From the NCBI GenBank assembly GCA_003023405.1, contig PXST01000014.1, forward strand, positions 13,867 through 60,639: a DNA stretch of 46,773 bases. Reading direction: 5' to 3'. Under the pieces are notes generated by a model that saw only the letters and a list, made by a program, of their open reading frames with translations, ran no database searches and was not told the origin of the DNA. The position numbers were made by a program, and so were the translations under genes. The stretch comes from Halobacteriales archaeon SW_8_68_21. Lineage in GTDB: Archaea; Halobacteriota; Halobacteria; Halobacteriales; Haloferacaceae. Shown here in pieces: positions 17,888 through 26,708 of this stretch (position 1 is the first letter of the stretch; every line of letters starts with the position of its first letter).

Positions 17888-19185
17888 TACAGTCCGATCC
17901 AGGAGTCGCGCTGAGGCAGTTCGACGCTGGTGTCGAAGCTCAGGCTCCCGTCGGTCACCTCGAACAGCCGCCCGTTCATCGTCGGGCGGCGGTCGCCCTC
18001 CTCGTAGCTGAACGGCTCGGCGAGGCCGAACATGTCGTCGTCCTCGATACCGAACATTCCCTGTCTGAGGTTCGGTCCGCTCGTGAGGTCGTTCCCGGCC
18101 TCGGCGGCGTTTTGTATGCCCTTCAGCGCCAGCAGCGCGTGGATCACGCCGCGTACGTAGTTGAGCTGTGCGACCTCGGGGTCGTCCATGCTGCGTCCCT
18201 CGCGCTCGAAGTTCGCCTCGATGATCTCTGCGCCCCGACCGCCGCTGTCGAGCGCGCCCTGAAACGTACGAAACGCGTTGACGTATCTCACACCTTCGAA
18301 GACGTCGGGCGACTGCTGGACCACGCGCTCGTCGACGGTGTAAGTCAGGCCACACACCGTCAGGTCGGGGTAGATGTCCTGTTTGTCCTCTAAGAGCACC
18401 CGCATCGGCGCGGACGTGTTCTGGTGGATGAGGTAGTCGATGTCCTGATCTCTGGCCTGTCGGAGCTGCGTGGTCGCGGAGTTGGCGGTCAGCGGGAGGT
18501 TGATGTCCGGGGCCACGTTGAGTTCGAGCTCCTCTGCGTACTGTTTGCCGCCTTCCACGGGCGACCGACCGAACGCCGTGTTCGAGAAGATGAACCCGAC
18601 CGTCGCCTCGGGGTCGTTGTCTGCGATCCATCGTAGGTGCGCACGGGCCTGGCTGGTGTAATCGAGGTTGCCGAAGAAGTTGTACGGGAACTCCTCGGTG
18701 ACGAGGTTTGCGGCGTACGACGCGGAGACGTAGGCCACCTCGTCGTCCGCGACGGTGCCCGCCAGTGCCTCGGTGTCGGCGGTGCCCCAGCCGATGATCA
18801 GCGGCGGCGACGACTCGGAGGTGTACTGCTGGTAGTACTGCTGGGCCTGCGGAACCTCGTAGGCGTAGTCGTTGTTCGGGTGGTCGATGGTCGCGTCGAA
18901 CAGGTCGTTCTCGTTGATGTACGTGATCGTATCCCGAGAGCCGATGGCCGTCGGCCGGCCCACGTCGGACGTCGCCCCGCTCTCGTCGTAGATACCGGGA
19001 ACCGTGATCGAATCGGGTACGCCGTCGCCCCCGCCGTCGCTACCGCCTCCGCTCCCGCCCCCGCCCCCGCCGTCGCCGCCGATACACCCGGCGAGCGCCA
19101 GCGTCGTCGCTCCCGCGACGCCGCCTTTCAGAACGTTCCGCCGCCGGTACGGTCTCGACGAGTCCGCCGTGTTATCGTTTGCCAT
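17887..19185 (-). CDS. livJ: Periplasmic-type substrate-binding lipoprotein of liv cluster
   Basis: A 432-residue type I periplasmic-binding-like protein (PF13458-type). The N-terminus carries a Tat signal (RRRNVLKGG), hydrophobic segment and lipobox LAGC, followed by a Gly/Ser-rich linker, so it is exported folded and lipid-anchored outside the cell. The first operon gene; TATA-like ATTATGTAG lies about 40 bases upstream. Binding pocket residues cannot be assigned, and the ligand is probably the acid activated by the synthetase at 14106-16211. Confidence 0.9.
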   Translation of the reverse strand: MANDNTADSSRPYRRRNVLKGGVAGATTLALAGCIGGDGGGGGGSGGGSDGGGDGVPDSITVPGIYDESGATSDVGRPTAIGSRDTITYINENDLFDATIDHPNNDYAYEVPQAQQYYQQYTSESSPPLIIGWGTADTEALAGTVADDEVAYVSASYAANLVTEEFPYNFFGNLDYTSQARAHLRWIADNDPEATVGFIFSNTAFGRSPVEGGKQYAEELELNVAPDINLPLTANSATTQLRQARDQDIDYLIHQNTSAPMRVLLEDKQDIYPDLTVCGLTYTVDERVVQQSPDVFEGVRYVNAFRTFQGALDSGGRGAEIIEANFEREGRSMDDPEVAQLNYVRGVIHALLALKGIQNAAEAGNDLTSGPNLRQGMFGIEDDDMFGLAEPFSYEEGDRRPTMNGRLFEVTDGSLSFDTSVELPQRDSWIGL

Positions 19186-19258
19186 GAGTTTCTACCTACT
19201 ACCCACAGGCACATACTACATAATCATTAGGGATGGATTCAGGGTCGCGTCAAATTAA

Positions 19259-19402
19259 GGAGGATTCGCAGACGGCGAGTTGATCGACCAGGTCGGTGAT
19301 ACGGCGTTTATCACTCCCGAATTATCAGATGAAAATACTTTCGTGGAGACCGTGAAAAACTGGCCGTCCAGCGGATCAGTCCCGAACGAGATCTCGTCTT
19401 AG
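19259..19402 (+). pseudogene. Possible coding remnant, 47 codons
   Basis: Immediately after a TAA, one frame reads GGFADGELIDQVGDTAFITP then ELSDENTFVETVKNWPSSGS and further to a TAG at 19400. It looks like real acidic protein sequence, with lower GC than neighbours, but has no start codon and no adjoining frame continues it. It is probably the tail of a lost gene of unknown family. The rest of 19186-19567 contains the promoter of the binding-protein gene on the minus strand and no other gene. Confidence 0.35.
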
Positions 19403-19567
19403 ACTTGGTTTAAGCCGCGAGATTGCGACCGGGCTTGGCACTAAGTTAACGCGAGCAGATTTAGCCGCCTGCGGGCGGTTGCTCGATCGCCGTCGCGCTC
19501 GCAAGCGGCGAACGAGGCAACCGAGTCCGCCGAAACAAACAAATGCCAGTGCCGCGACCACCGCCCC

Positions 19568-19850
19568 ATGTTTACAGTTGTCGTGGGCATCGACACGGAC
19601 GAGGGCCGGGCTGAGACACAGGCGGAGACGATCGCGTCGATGCCGCTCGAAGCGGACGAGGTGGCGGCGGTGCTCGTCCACTGACCCCGCCAGGGCGATC
19701 CTCAACGTCGCCGACGACCACGACGCCGACCAGATCGTCGTCGCGGGCCGGAAGCGCACGCCGACCGGAAAGGTCCTGTTCGGTAGCGTCACCCAGAGCG
19801 TCATCCTCGACACCGAACGGCCGGTCCTCGTCTGTAGCGGCAACGAGTGA
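19568..19850 (+). pseudogene. UspA-like gene with internal deletion and frameshift
   Basis: The ATG at 19568 opens MFTVVVGIDTDEGRAETQAE and continues for 38 codons to a TGA at 19682, matching the first strand and helix of a universal stress protein. In a different frame 19685-19850 reads ARAILNVADDHDADQIVVAG, then RKRTPTGKVLFGSVTQSVIL and a normal end, including the ATP-binding G-x-G-GS pattern. A typical UspA is about 140 residues; roughly 50 residues in the middle are missing. The gene is inactive unless the sequence is in error. Confidence 0.75.
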
Positions 19851-20292
19851 GTCGACGACTCAGACCGCGCCGCCGACCCCGCAGTTCGCGGTTCGTCGGG
19901 ACCACGATGGTCGAGATCGGAGCGTGGTTTCCCGGTCGGGGTAAGCAGGGAGTTGCCGAGTTCATCGCAATTAGTATATAAGTGTGAACGAGTAGATCGG
20001 GCCGTGGTGGCGATGACGAGTCGGTTACCCCCACCGAGCCCCTTGTGACGACGGGTTTCGACCGAGCCACCGTTCCCACGACCGCCAGCGACGCGACCCG
20101 TCCGCGGTCTGCTCGCGGACCGATCGCGACCCGAACTCCCGCCGATCGATCGCGGAGCGGCGGCACCGGAGCGGTGCGGAGTGAAAGTGATCTCGAACGG
20201 CGACTACGCCGCGCTGTCCGGCGGTTTCGACGCGAAAGAAGTGGGTCGGTCGGAGCGGCAAGACCGGGGTCGACCGGCAGTTCGTCCAGCGC
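19851..20292. other. Intergenic stretch, no supported gene
   Basis: Contains a good TATA-like sequence (AGTATATAAG, about 19974-19983) readable on both strands, but no open frame of credible composition follows. A short plus-strand frame near 20181 begins MKVISNGDYAALSGGFDAKE yet runs straight into the antisense of the aldo/keto reductase gene. I see no RNA gene. Confidence 0.4.
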
Positions 20293-21366
20293 TCAGTACG
20301 ACGCGGCGCGCTTGTCGAGGTCGGCGGCCTCGATGTCGTCGCCGTCGACGGAGGTGCGGAGGGCGTCCATCCCGTCGTCGCGGTCGACGTCGAAGTTGCG
20401 GGCGTACAGGTCGTCGAGGCGGTCGTACTCGGCGTCGGAGATCGGCGGCACGTCGGCGGCGGCGCTCCACTCGGCGATGTCGTCGCCGTCGCGGAACGTC
20501 GGCGTGACGGAGGCGACCTCGTCGTGTGCGAGCAGCCAGCGGATCGTGGCCTGCGCCATCGTGCGGGTCTCCGCGGCGTGGTCCGGCGCTTCGAGGAACC
20601 GGAGCGCCTCGACTTTCTCCCAGCCGGTCTCGTACCACTCCTTCGGGCGGTGCGAGCGGTGGTCGCCGTCTTCGAGGACGGTGTCGGGCGTCACCTGCTC
20701 GTTGAGCAGTCCCGAGGAGTGCGGGACGCGGGCGATGACGGAGGTGTCCGAGCCGCTCTCGCGGATCGCGTCCACGAAGTGCCGTCCCGGCTCCTGCTCG
20801 AAGCAGTTGAACACGGTCTGGACCGCGTCGAACTCCTCGTACTCGACGGCGGCGTCGCCCTCTGCGAGCCAGCCGATCGAAGGGCCGAGCGCCCAGCCGA
20901 GCGCGCGGACGCGGCCGTCAGCCTTCCACTCCGCGAGGAGGTCGCGCACCCCGGGGGTGACCTCGTCGACGTTGGCGTTGTGTAGTTGGAGCACGTCGAC
21001 GTAGTCGGTGTCGAGCCGGTCGAGCGAGGCCTCGAACGCCTCGGTGAGGTACTCCTCGTTCAGCTCCTTCGGTAGTTCGCCGTGGCCGGCCTGCGGGTTG
21101 TCGTAGAAGTCGTAGCCGATCTTCGTCGACAGCGTCACCTCGTCGCGGCGGCCGTCGATCGCTTCGCCGATGATCGACTCGCTGTCGCCGTGGCCGTACA
21201 CGTCGCCGGTGTCGAGGTACGTGACGCCCGCGTCGAGCGCCTCCTCGACCATCTCGACGGCTTGGTCGTCCGAGCGGTCGCCCCACCAGTCGGTGCCGAC
21301 GACCCACGCGCCGAAGCCGATCTCGGAGACCTCCACGCCGGAGTTCCCCAGTTCGCGGTGTTGCAT
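20293..21366 (-). CDS. Aldo/keto reductase
   Basis: A 357-residue TIM-barrel NAD(P)H-dependent oxidoreductase. Tetrad: Asp and Tyr in YLDTGDVYGHGDS (about 50-62), Lys in TLSTKIGYD (about 85) and His in VLQLHNAN (about 130). The late ATIRWLLAHDEVASVTP segment and an acidic C-terminal extension are typical of haloarchaeal members. Substrate unknown. Monocistronic; a TATA-like GTTATAAAC lies about 75 bases upstream (about 21436-21444). Confidence 0.92.
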   Translation of the reverse strand: MQHRELGNSGVEVSEIGFGAWVVGTDWWGDRSDDQAVEMVEEALDAGVTYLDTGDVYGHGDSESIIGEAIDGRRDEVTLSTKIGYDFYDNPQAGHGELPKELNEEYLTEAFEASLDRLDTDYVDVLQLHNANVDEVTPGVRDLLAEWKADGRVRALGWALGPSIGWLAEGDAAVEYEEFDAVQTVFNCFEQEPGRHFVDAIRESGSDTSVIARVPHSSGLLNEQVTPDTVLEDGDHRSHRPKEWYETGWEKVEALRFLEAPDHAAETRTMAQATIRWLLAHDEVASVTPTFRDGDDIAEWSAAADVPPISDAEYDRLDDLYARNFDVDRDDGMDALRTSVDGDDIEAADLDKRAASY

Positions 21367-21547
21367 GCCCGTCTGTTGGCGGTCGGGGCACTTATCGGGC
21401 GCGGTCTTCCCGACGCGGCGGGATAGTGGTCGGGGGTTATAAACTACGGTCGGGACGAGTGCGTCCCGGCGCGTCGCGGGTCGCCCGGACCGGAACCGCG
21501 AACCGTGGACGATCCGGCTCGGTCGGTCCGACGGCCGAGCGATCCGC

Positions 21548-23221
21548 CTAGTGGCTCAACGCCCACGGATAGCCGCCGTCGTGTCCGCCGCCGTGATCGT
21601 CGCCGTCGGAATGAACGTGATCACCGGCGTGGGCGCGACCGCGTTCGCGGCTGCTGCCGTCGATCCCGGATCCGCCGGTCGACTCCCCGTCCAGCCGCTC
21701 GTCGATGCGTATCACCAGTCCCGCGGTCCGCGCGGCGGTTTCGAGACAGCGAGCGGGGACGGCCACCGGCTCGATGACGCCCACCGCGAACACGTCACGG
21801 ACCGTGCCGGACGGGTCGATCCCAGCCGTCCGCTCGCCGTCGTGGTGGCGGTTGCGGAGTTCGGCGAGCGCGTCGATCGGGTCGACGCCGGCGTTTCTCG
21901 CGAGCGTGCGCGGGATCACGGTCACGGCGTCCGCGAACGCCTCGAGGGCGAGCGCCGAGCGGTCGTCGACGCTCGACGCGCGGTCCGTCACGGCCCGCGA
22001 GACGGCGATCATACCGGCACCGCCGCCCGGGACGACTCCCCCGGCTGTAGCGTGGCGCACGACGGCGATCCCGTCCTCGACGATCCGCCGCGTCTCCTCG
22101 GCGACGTGTGGCGTCCCGCCACGCAGGAGGAGGGAAACGTGCGACTCGCCCGGGAATTCCGAGATCGTCAGCACGTTCCCCCCGCCGACCTTCCGCCGAC
22201 GGATCGCGCCGGCGGTCCCGAGGGCCTCTCGGTCGAGGTCGGCGACCGCGGCCACCGGCGTCGCATCCGCGGCGCGGGCGATGGCGTCGAACTCGTCCCG
22301 GCGGGTTCGCTCGACGGGAAGGACGCCGGCGCGAGCCAACGCGGTCCCGATGTCGTCATCGATCGACTGCTGACAGACGAGCGCGTCGACCTCCACGTCG
22401 GTAACCGCTCTGATCAGTTCTCCTCTATTCGTCCGTTCGTGGTCCCGGACGGCGGCGAGGTCGTCCGGGTTCCGGACCGTTACGCTCCCAGACGCATCTA
22501 CATCGGGGAGCCGTATCTCGCTGTCGACCAGCGCGATCGTCGGATCGCTGAGCGATCGCCGATCATCGGCCGCGACGCCGTCGATCGTCGTCGATGAGTC
22601 GTCGACATCGACGAGGATCCCGTCGATCAACTCCGAATCCGCGAGCTCGCCGCCGGCGTACGCGTGGACCGTGAGACGGGCAGGGTCGAGATCGACCGCG
22701 CGCAGGGCACCGACGGTGAGGGCGGCGAAACGCTCGGTCGCCGCCGCGTCCCATCGCCCGGTGACAGCCGTCGCCGCGGCCTGCCGGAGCCGTTCCCCGC
22801 CCGGATCGATCGGGACGCTCCGATCACGAAGCACGTCGCGGGCGTGGTCGGCCGCGCTGACGTAACCGGCCGCGATCGACGTCGGGTGTAGCCCCGCTTC
22901 GACGAGCCGGTCGGCCTCATCGAGCAGTCCGCCGATGAGTAGGGCCGTCGTGGTGGTTCCGTCCCCGACGCGGCGCGCGTGTGTTCGGACGGCCTCCTCG
23001 ATCACGCGACCGATCGGCGTGTCGATCGAGAGTCCGTCGAGGACGGTCGCGCCGGTGTTGGTGACGGTGACCGTTCCGCTCCGGTCGATCACCATCGTGT
23101 CCAGTCCGTTCGGGCCCAGCGTGGACCGGAGCGTCGACGCGATCGCTCGTGCCGCCCCGACGCCGGTTGCGGACGGTTCTCCGGCCGTCGGTTCCCCGGC
23201 CGAGTCGCCCGTCTGTGTCAT
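21548..23221 (-). CDS. Divergent group II chaperonin (thermosome-like)
   Basis: A 557-residue Cpn60/TCP-1 family protein. Residues 35-61 (LGPNGLDT to TNTGATVL) and 86-92 (GDGTTTT) form the ATP site; later VVPGGGAGMIAVS and AFADAVTVIPRTLARNAGVD close the equatorial domain. The central apical domain is recognisable (ALVDSEIRLPDVDAS, ALVCQQSIDDD) but diverged. At residue 56 Thr replaces the Asp of the usual TNDG motif, a residue important for ATP hydrolysis. The last about 30 residues are His/Asp/Gly-rich (AHAGDHVHSDGDDHGGGHDG), unlike the GGM tails of ordinary thermosomes. Its ATG overlaps the amidase stop (ATGA). It is unlikely to be the housekeeping thermosome and may be a client-specific or metal-related factor. 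Confidence 0.88.
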   Translation of the reverse strand: MTQTGDSAGEPTAGEPSATGVGAARAIASTLRSTLGPNGLDTMVIDRSGTVTVTNTGATVLDGLSIDTPIGRVIEEAVRTHARRVGDGTTTTALLIGGLLDEADRLVEAGLHPTSIAAGYVSAADHARDVLRDRSVPIDPGGERLRQAAATAVTGRWDAAATERFAALTVGALRAVDLDPARLTVHAYAGGELADSELIDGILVDVDDSSTTIDGVAADDRRSLSDPTIALVDSEIRLPDVDASGSVTVRNPDDLAAVRDHERTNRGELIRAVTDVEVDALVCQQSIDDDIGTALARAGVLPVERTRRDEFDAIARAADATPVAAVADLDREALGTAGAIRRRKVGGGNVLTISEFPGESHVSLLLRGGTPHVAEETRRIVEDGIAVVRHATAGGVVPGGGAGMIAVSRAVTDRASSVDDRSALALEAFADAVTVIPRTLARNAGVDPIDALAELRNRHHDGERTAGIDPSGTVRDVFAVGVIEPVAVPARCLETAARTAGLVIRIDERLDGESTGGSGIDGSSRERGRAHAGDHVHSDGDDHGGGHDGGYPWALSH

Positions 23222-24489
23222 CCGAGCGGGTCGTCCGTGACGAGGACGTCGCCCCGGTCCGTCCGGTTCTCCAAGTGGTCCGGCGAGATGTCGAACTCGA
23301 AAACGCCCTTCGGCACCGCCAGCGTCGAACACGCGTTCGGCACGTCGACGACGCCGCTCTGACGCCCCTCGGCCGGGACGGTCCCGAGGATGTGGAGCGC
23401 CTGCCGGCCAGAATATCCGAACTTCTTCAGGTAGTCGATCCCCTGTAGACACGCTCGGCGGTAGGCCGTGTGTGAGTCGATGTAGCGCTGTTCGCCGTCC
23501 TCGGTCACCGAGTACCCACAGAACGTGATGTAGTCCTCGAAGTTGGGGCCGCGGTGGCCGGGCTCGAAGATCGGGTGGTCGACGCCGTGTCTCTCCATCC
23601 CGTCCTTGATCAGGTCGAACTCAACGTCCGCGTACGCCGCCATCTCGATCGCGCCACAGAACGTGATCTCGCCGTCGCCCTGCGAGGCGTGGAAGTCGCC
23701 CAGTCCGAACTTCGCGCCCTCGACGTAGACTGGGAAGTACACCGTCGATCCGATCGAGAGGTCCTTGATGTCGTGGTTGCCGCCGTGCTCGCGCGGGGGA
23801 ACCGTTCGCGCGGCCTCCTCGGCGGCCGCTTCGGCTTCCTCCGGATCCATCTCTCCCATCTGTGCGCCCTCCGTCGTCGGCGGGTTCGCGACGCCTGGCT
23901 CCGGCTCTCCGGTCGGGTGGTTGGGAATCGAACTCGGGTCCGCCTCGTGTTTGTCGATGAGTTCCTGCTCGCGTTCGTTCCACTCCTCCAAGAGCTCCTG
24001 ACTCGGCGCACAGCCCGCGAGCCCGGGGTGGATCTTTCCTTCGTACCGGACGTCGGGGATGTGTCGCGAAGAGACTGTGTACCCGTTGATGTCCCAGACC
24101 GACTTCGCAGCCGTCGGGAAGTGGTCGGTGAGGAACCCGCCGCCGTTCTGGCGGGAGAACGTGCCGGTGAAGCCGAACTCGGAGCGGTCGTTCAGCGGGC
24201 CCATGTCGTGGAACTCGACTTTGAGCAGGTCGCCAGGCTCCGCCCCCTCGACGTGTACGGGGCCGGCGAGGTAATGGACCTGTGTCAGGTCGACATCCCG
24301 GACCTCGTTCGGGTCGTCGTTGTCCGTGATCTGTCCGCCCGTCCAGTCCAGTGCTTCCAGCCGGATCGTCTCGCCGGGCTCCGCCTCCACCACGGCAGGA
24401 ATATCCGGGTGCCAGCGGTTGAACGGTTTGGCCGTCGGCTGTTCGTCCGGCGGGCTGTCGACGTCTACCTCGAATTTCACTTCTGGCAT
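23218..24489 (-). CDS. fmdA: Formamidase/acetamidase (FmdA) family amidase
   Basis: A 423-residue protein of the acetamidase/formamidase family (PF03069), which hydrolyses short-chain amides to ammonia and an acid. Family segments seen: GPVHVEGAEPGDLLKVEFHD, NGGGFLTDHFPTAAKSVWDI, HPGLAGCAPS, GGNHDIKDLSIGSTVYFPVY, GDFHASQGDGEITFCGAIEM and DVPNACSTLAVPKGVFEFDI. MPEVKFEVDV is chosen as start, as it matches the family N-terminus. Cytosolic; probably supplies nitrogen. Coupled by a four-base overlap to the downstream divergent chaperonin. The AT-rich upstream region (24490-24552) contains a TATA-like CATAAATATT about 55 bases before the ATG. Confidence 0.93.
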   Translation of the reverse strand: MPEVKFEVDVDSPPDEQPTAKPFNRWHPDIPAVVEAEPGETIRLEALDWTGGQITDNDDPNEVRDVDLTQVHYLAGPVHVEGAEPGDLLKVEFHDMGPLNDRSEFGFTGTFSRQNGGGFLTDHFPTAAKSVWDINGYTVSSRHIPDVRYEGKIHPGLAGCAPSQELLEEWNEREQELIDKHEADPSSIPNHPTGEPEPGVANPPTTEGAQMGEMDPEEAEAAAEEAARTVPPREHGGNHDIKDLSIGSTVYFPVYVEGAKFGLGDFHASQGDGEITFCGAIEMAAYADVEFDLIKDGMERHGVDHPIFEPGHRGPNFEDYITFCGYSVTEDGEQRYIDSHTAYRRACLQGIDYLKKFGYSGRQALHILGTVPAEGRQSGVVDVPNACSTLAVPKGVFEFDISPDHLENRTDRGDVLVTDDPLG

Positions 24490-24701
24490 GTGGTACCACG
24501 TAACAATACATCCAACGTCCACAAAAATGTTATTACAGTAATATTTATGTAGTGTGTTCGGATCCTCCTGTTCCTCGATCGATCCGTTCGCCACGACCCA
24601 CGAACCGACCGGGCGAGGCGAGCACTTCGGCGACGCGGGCACCCTGGCGACCCGGTCGCACAACCGAATCCCTTTGAGGCGTCGCGCCGAACGGAGGGGC
24701 A

Positions 24702-25637
24702 ATGACGAAGCGACACGTGTCCCTGCCCGACGGTGCCGAGGCCGGGGTCCGAGGGTTCATCGACGAGGTGGACGAGCGGCTCTCCTCGGACGAGGACACC
24801 TGCGAGGTCGTCCGCGACGTGCTCGTCGACCTCCACGGCGACCGCGAGGCGTGGGAGGCGTGGCAGGACGGCGAGTCGGTGTCGCGCGCCGAGCGCGTTC
24901 GACTTCAAGGGTACGACCCCTGTAACGCGACCTTGGAGTCGGAGTACTACGCCGAGAAGGACGAGGACCGCTTCCAGCGCTCGAAACACCTCCAGTGGCT
25001 CTGGCGGCAGTTCGACGCCACGCCGATGGCCGACAACGTCGAGTTCGCGCTGCGGTTCCGCCAGATGCTCGGCGACCACCTGTTCGCCGAGTGCGGGAAC
25101 AACTGTCGCTTTTTTAAGGGTATCTCCGTCACCTACGGCCACAACATCGAGGTCGGCGACAACGTGGTGATCCACGACGGCGTCCACCTCGACGACCGCG
25201 GAAAGCTGACGATCGGCGACCGGGCCTCCGTCTCCGACGGCGTCCACCTCTACAGCCACGACCACGACATCGTCGACCAGACCACAGTCCGGAACTTCCA
25301 CACGATCGTCGAAGACGACGCGCGCGTCACCTACGACGCGATGGTCCGAGCGGGCTGCCGGATCGGCGAGAACAGCGTCGTCGGCGCGCGCTCCGTGGTC
25401 CAAGGCGACGTGCCCGACCACCACGTCGTCGTCGGCTCGCCCGCGCGCTCCGTCCGCGTGAAGCCCGGCTGGGAGTCTGCCGCCGATGAGCTGGAGGATG
25501 GTCGGCTCCCCGACAATCAGGACGAACGCGAGATCGAGTACGACCTCCCCGACGACCTCGATCAGTTCGACGAGTTCGGCCGGGACCTGAAGCCGCCGGA
25601 CGTCGAGAACCCCTCGCCGCCCCTGACGGAGCGGTGA
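24702..25637 (+). CDS. Hexapeptide-repeat acyltransferase
   Basis: A 311-residue left-handed beta-helix acyltransferase (maltose O-acetyltransferase/WbbJ type). An N-terminal helical region (about 1-125) is followed by hexapeptide turns: NIEVGDNVVIHDGVHLDDRG, KLTIGDRASVSDGVHLYSHD, IGENSVVGARSVVQGDVPDH and the closing VVGSPARSVRVKPG. The His in YSHDHD is the usual catalytic base. Likely an acetyl- or succinyl-transferase acting on sugars or polar lipids; acceptor unknown. The C-terminal 60 residues are very acidic. Diverges from the amidase gene. Confidence 0.88.
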   Translation: MTKRHVSLPDGAEAGVRGFIDEVDERLSSDEDTCEVVRDVLVDLHGDREAWEAWQDGESVSRAERVRLQGYDPCNATLESEYYAEKDEDRFQRSKHLQWLWRQFDATPMADNVEFALRFRQMLGDHLFAECGNNCRFFKGISVTYGHNIEVGDNVVIHDGVHLDDRGKLTIGDRASVSDGVHLYSHDHDIVDQTTVRNFHTIVEDDARVTYDAMVRAGCRIGENSVVGARSVVQGDVPDHHVVVGSPARSVRVKPGWESAADELEDGRLPDNQDEREIEYDLPDDLDQFDEFGRDLKPPDVENPSPPLTER

Positions 25638-25745
25638 GATGTTAAAAGGCGCGTTTTCGCGAACCCCCGTATCGACTATCAGAGGGCGAGTCGACCGGTC
25701 GGACGGCGGTGTTCCTGCTCGCAAATCGCCGGTCAGCACGACCAC

Positions 25746-25986
25746 CGAAGCCCCAGCCGCGAGGATCAAAGATTCTCTGGCAGCGAGGGACACGGTCCCT
25801 CGGGCAACCGGGCGTCGCCCGGTGACAGCCGGCGGCTCCGCCGCCGGCGACTGCCCCTTCGAGTCCCGCCCCGCACCGCACAGCACCTCACGCCTCCCCA
25901 GCCTCGCGGTTCGCGCTCTCCGAGCGCTCACCGCTCCCTCGCGCGGCGCTCCTCGGCCGCGATGCGGCCTCGGAGGCGCGCGCCAC
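25746..25986 (-). ncRNA. Structured RNA-like element, copy A
   Basis: Read on the minus strand. 5' block GTGGCGCGCGCC (25986-25975), a 6-bp hairpin GGCCGC/GCGGCC (25955-25969), a second stem (25906-25934, two 5-bp halves), invariant core GAGGCTGGGGAGGCGTGAGG (25886-25905) and GGGACTCGAAGGGGCAG (25851-25867). The long 3' arm of copies B and C is replaced by three hairpins (25828-25848, 25807-25823, 25784-25802) closed by GGCAG/CTGCC. It ends with GGCTGGGGCTTCG (25758-25746). No protein gene is supported in 25638-26091. The pairings are seen directly; that it is transcribed is inferred. I do not recognise the family. Confidence 0.6.
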
Positions 25987-26091
25987 CGGGATCGTGGTCG
26001 CGGTCGCTCGTCGCGACCGGTTCGTGGTGTGCTACCGTCCGCCAGTATCGTTATTTGCCAGCGGCGCGTACTCTAAGATGGTGTTATAAAC

Positions 26092-26685
26092 ATGACAGGA
26101 CAGCAGATACTGATGATCGTCGGCGACTTCGGCGAGGACTACGAGATTATGGTCCCGTTTCAGACCCTTCAGGCGGTGGGCCACGAGGTCCACGCGGTCT
26201 GCCCGGACCGGGAGGGCGGCGAGTCGGTCAAGACCGCGATCCACGACTTCCGCGGCGACCAGACGTACTTGGAGACCCGTGGCCACGACTTCGAACTCAC
26301 GCACGGGTTTGACGAGGTCGACCCCGCGGCGTACGACGCGCTGGTCGTCCCCGGTGGACGCGCCCCCGAGTACCTCCGCGGCTACGACGAGGTACTCGAC
26401 GCGGTCCGGCACTTCTTCGAGGCAGACAAGCCGGTCGCGTCGATCTGTCACGGGCCGCAGATCCTCGCCGCGGCGGGCGTCCTCGACGACTACGAGCTGA
26501 CGGCGTACCCCGCGGTCAGGCCCGAGGTCGAGGCCGCCGGCTGCTCGTGGGTCGACGGCGTGACGACCGACGACAACCTCGTCACCGGACAGGCGTGGCC
26601 CGACCACCCAGAGTGGATCGCGGGGTTCCTTGACCTGCTCGGGACCGAGATCGACCACGGTCCGGCCGCGACCGAGGCGGACTGA
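26092..26685 (+). CDS. DJ-1/PfpI family protein
   Basis: A 197-residue glutamine-amidotransferase-like protein. LMIVGDFGEDYEIMVPFQTL holds the conserved acidic residue near the N-terminus, and SICHGPQIL (Cys at about residue 119) is the nucleophile elbow; the following DYELTAYPAVRPEVEAAG and DDNLVTGQAWPDHPEWI fit PfpI proteins, which act as glyoxalase/deglycase or stress proteases. A TATA-like GTTATAAAC is only a few bases before the ATG; a second candidate (GTTATTTGCC) is about 40 upstream. Cytosolic. Confidence 0.92.
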   Translation: MTGQQILMIVGDFGEDYEIMVPFQTLQAVGHEVHAVCPDREGGESVKTAIHDFRGDQTYLETRGHDFELTHGFDEVDPAAYDALVVPGGRAPEYLRGYDEVLDAVRHFFEADKPVASICHGPQILAAAGVLDDYELTAYPAVRPEVEAAGCSWVDGVTTDDNLVTGQAWPDHPEWIAGFLDLLGTEIDHGPAATEAD

Positions 26686-26708
26686 TCCCCGGCCGACTTT
26701 CAGTTTCG

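Noticed and set aside
20181..20507. Plus-strand ORF beginning MKVISNGDYAALSGGFDAKE
   Set aside because: After about 30 codons it becomes an Arg-rich shadow of the aldo/keto reductase gene; no matching TATA-like box.
25746..25986. MITE or insertion sequence remnant
   Set aside because: No terminal inverted repeats, no target-site duplication and no transposase; internal stems show compensatory changes instead of simple copies.
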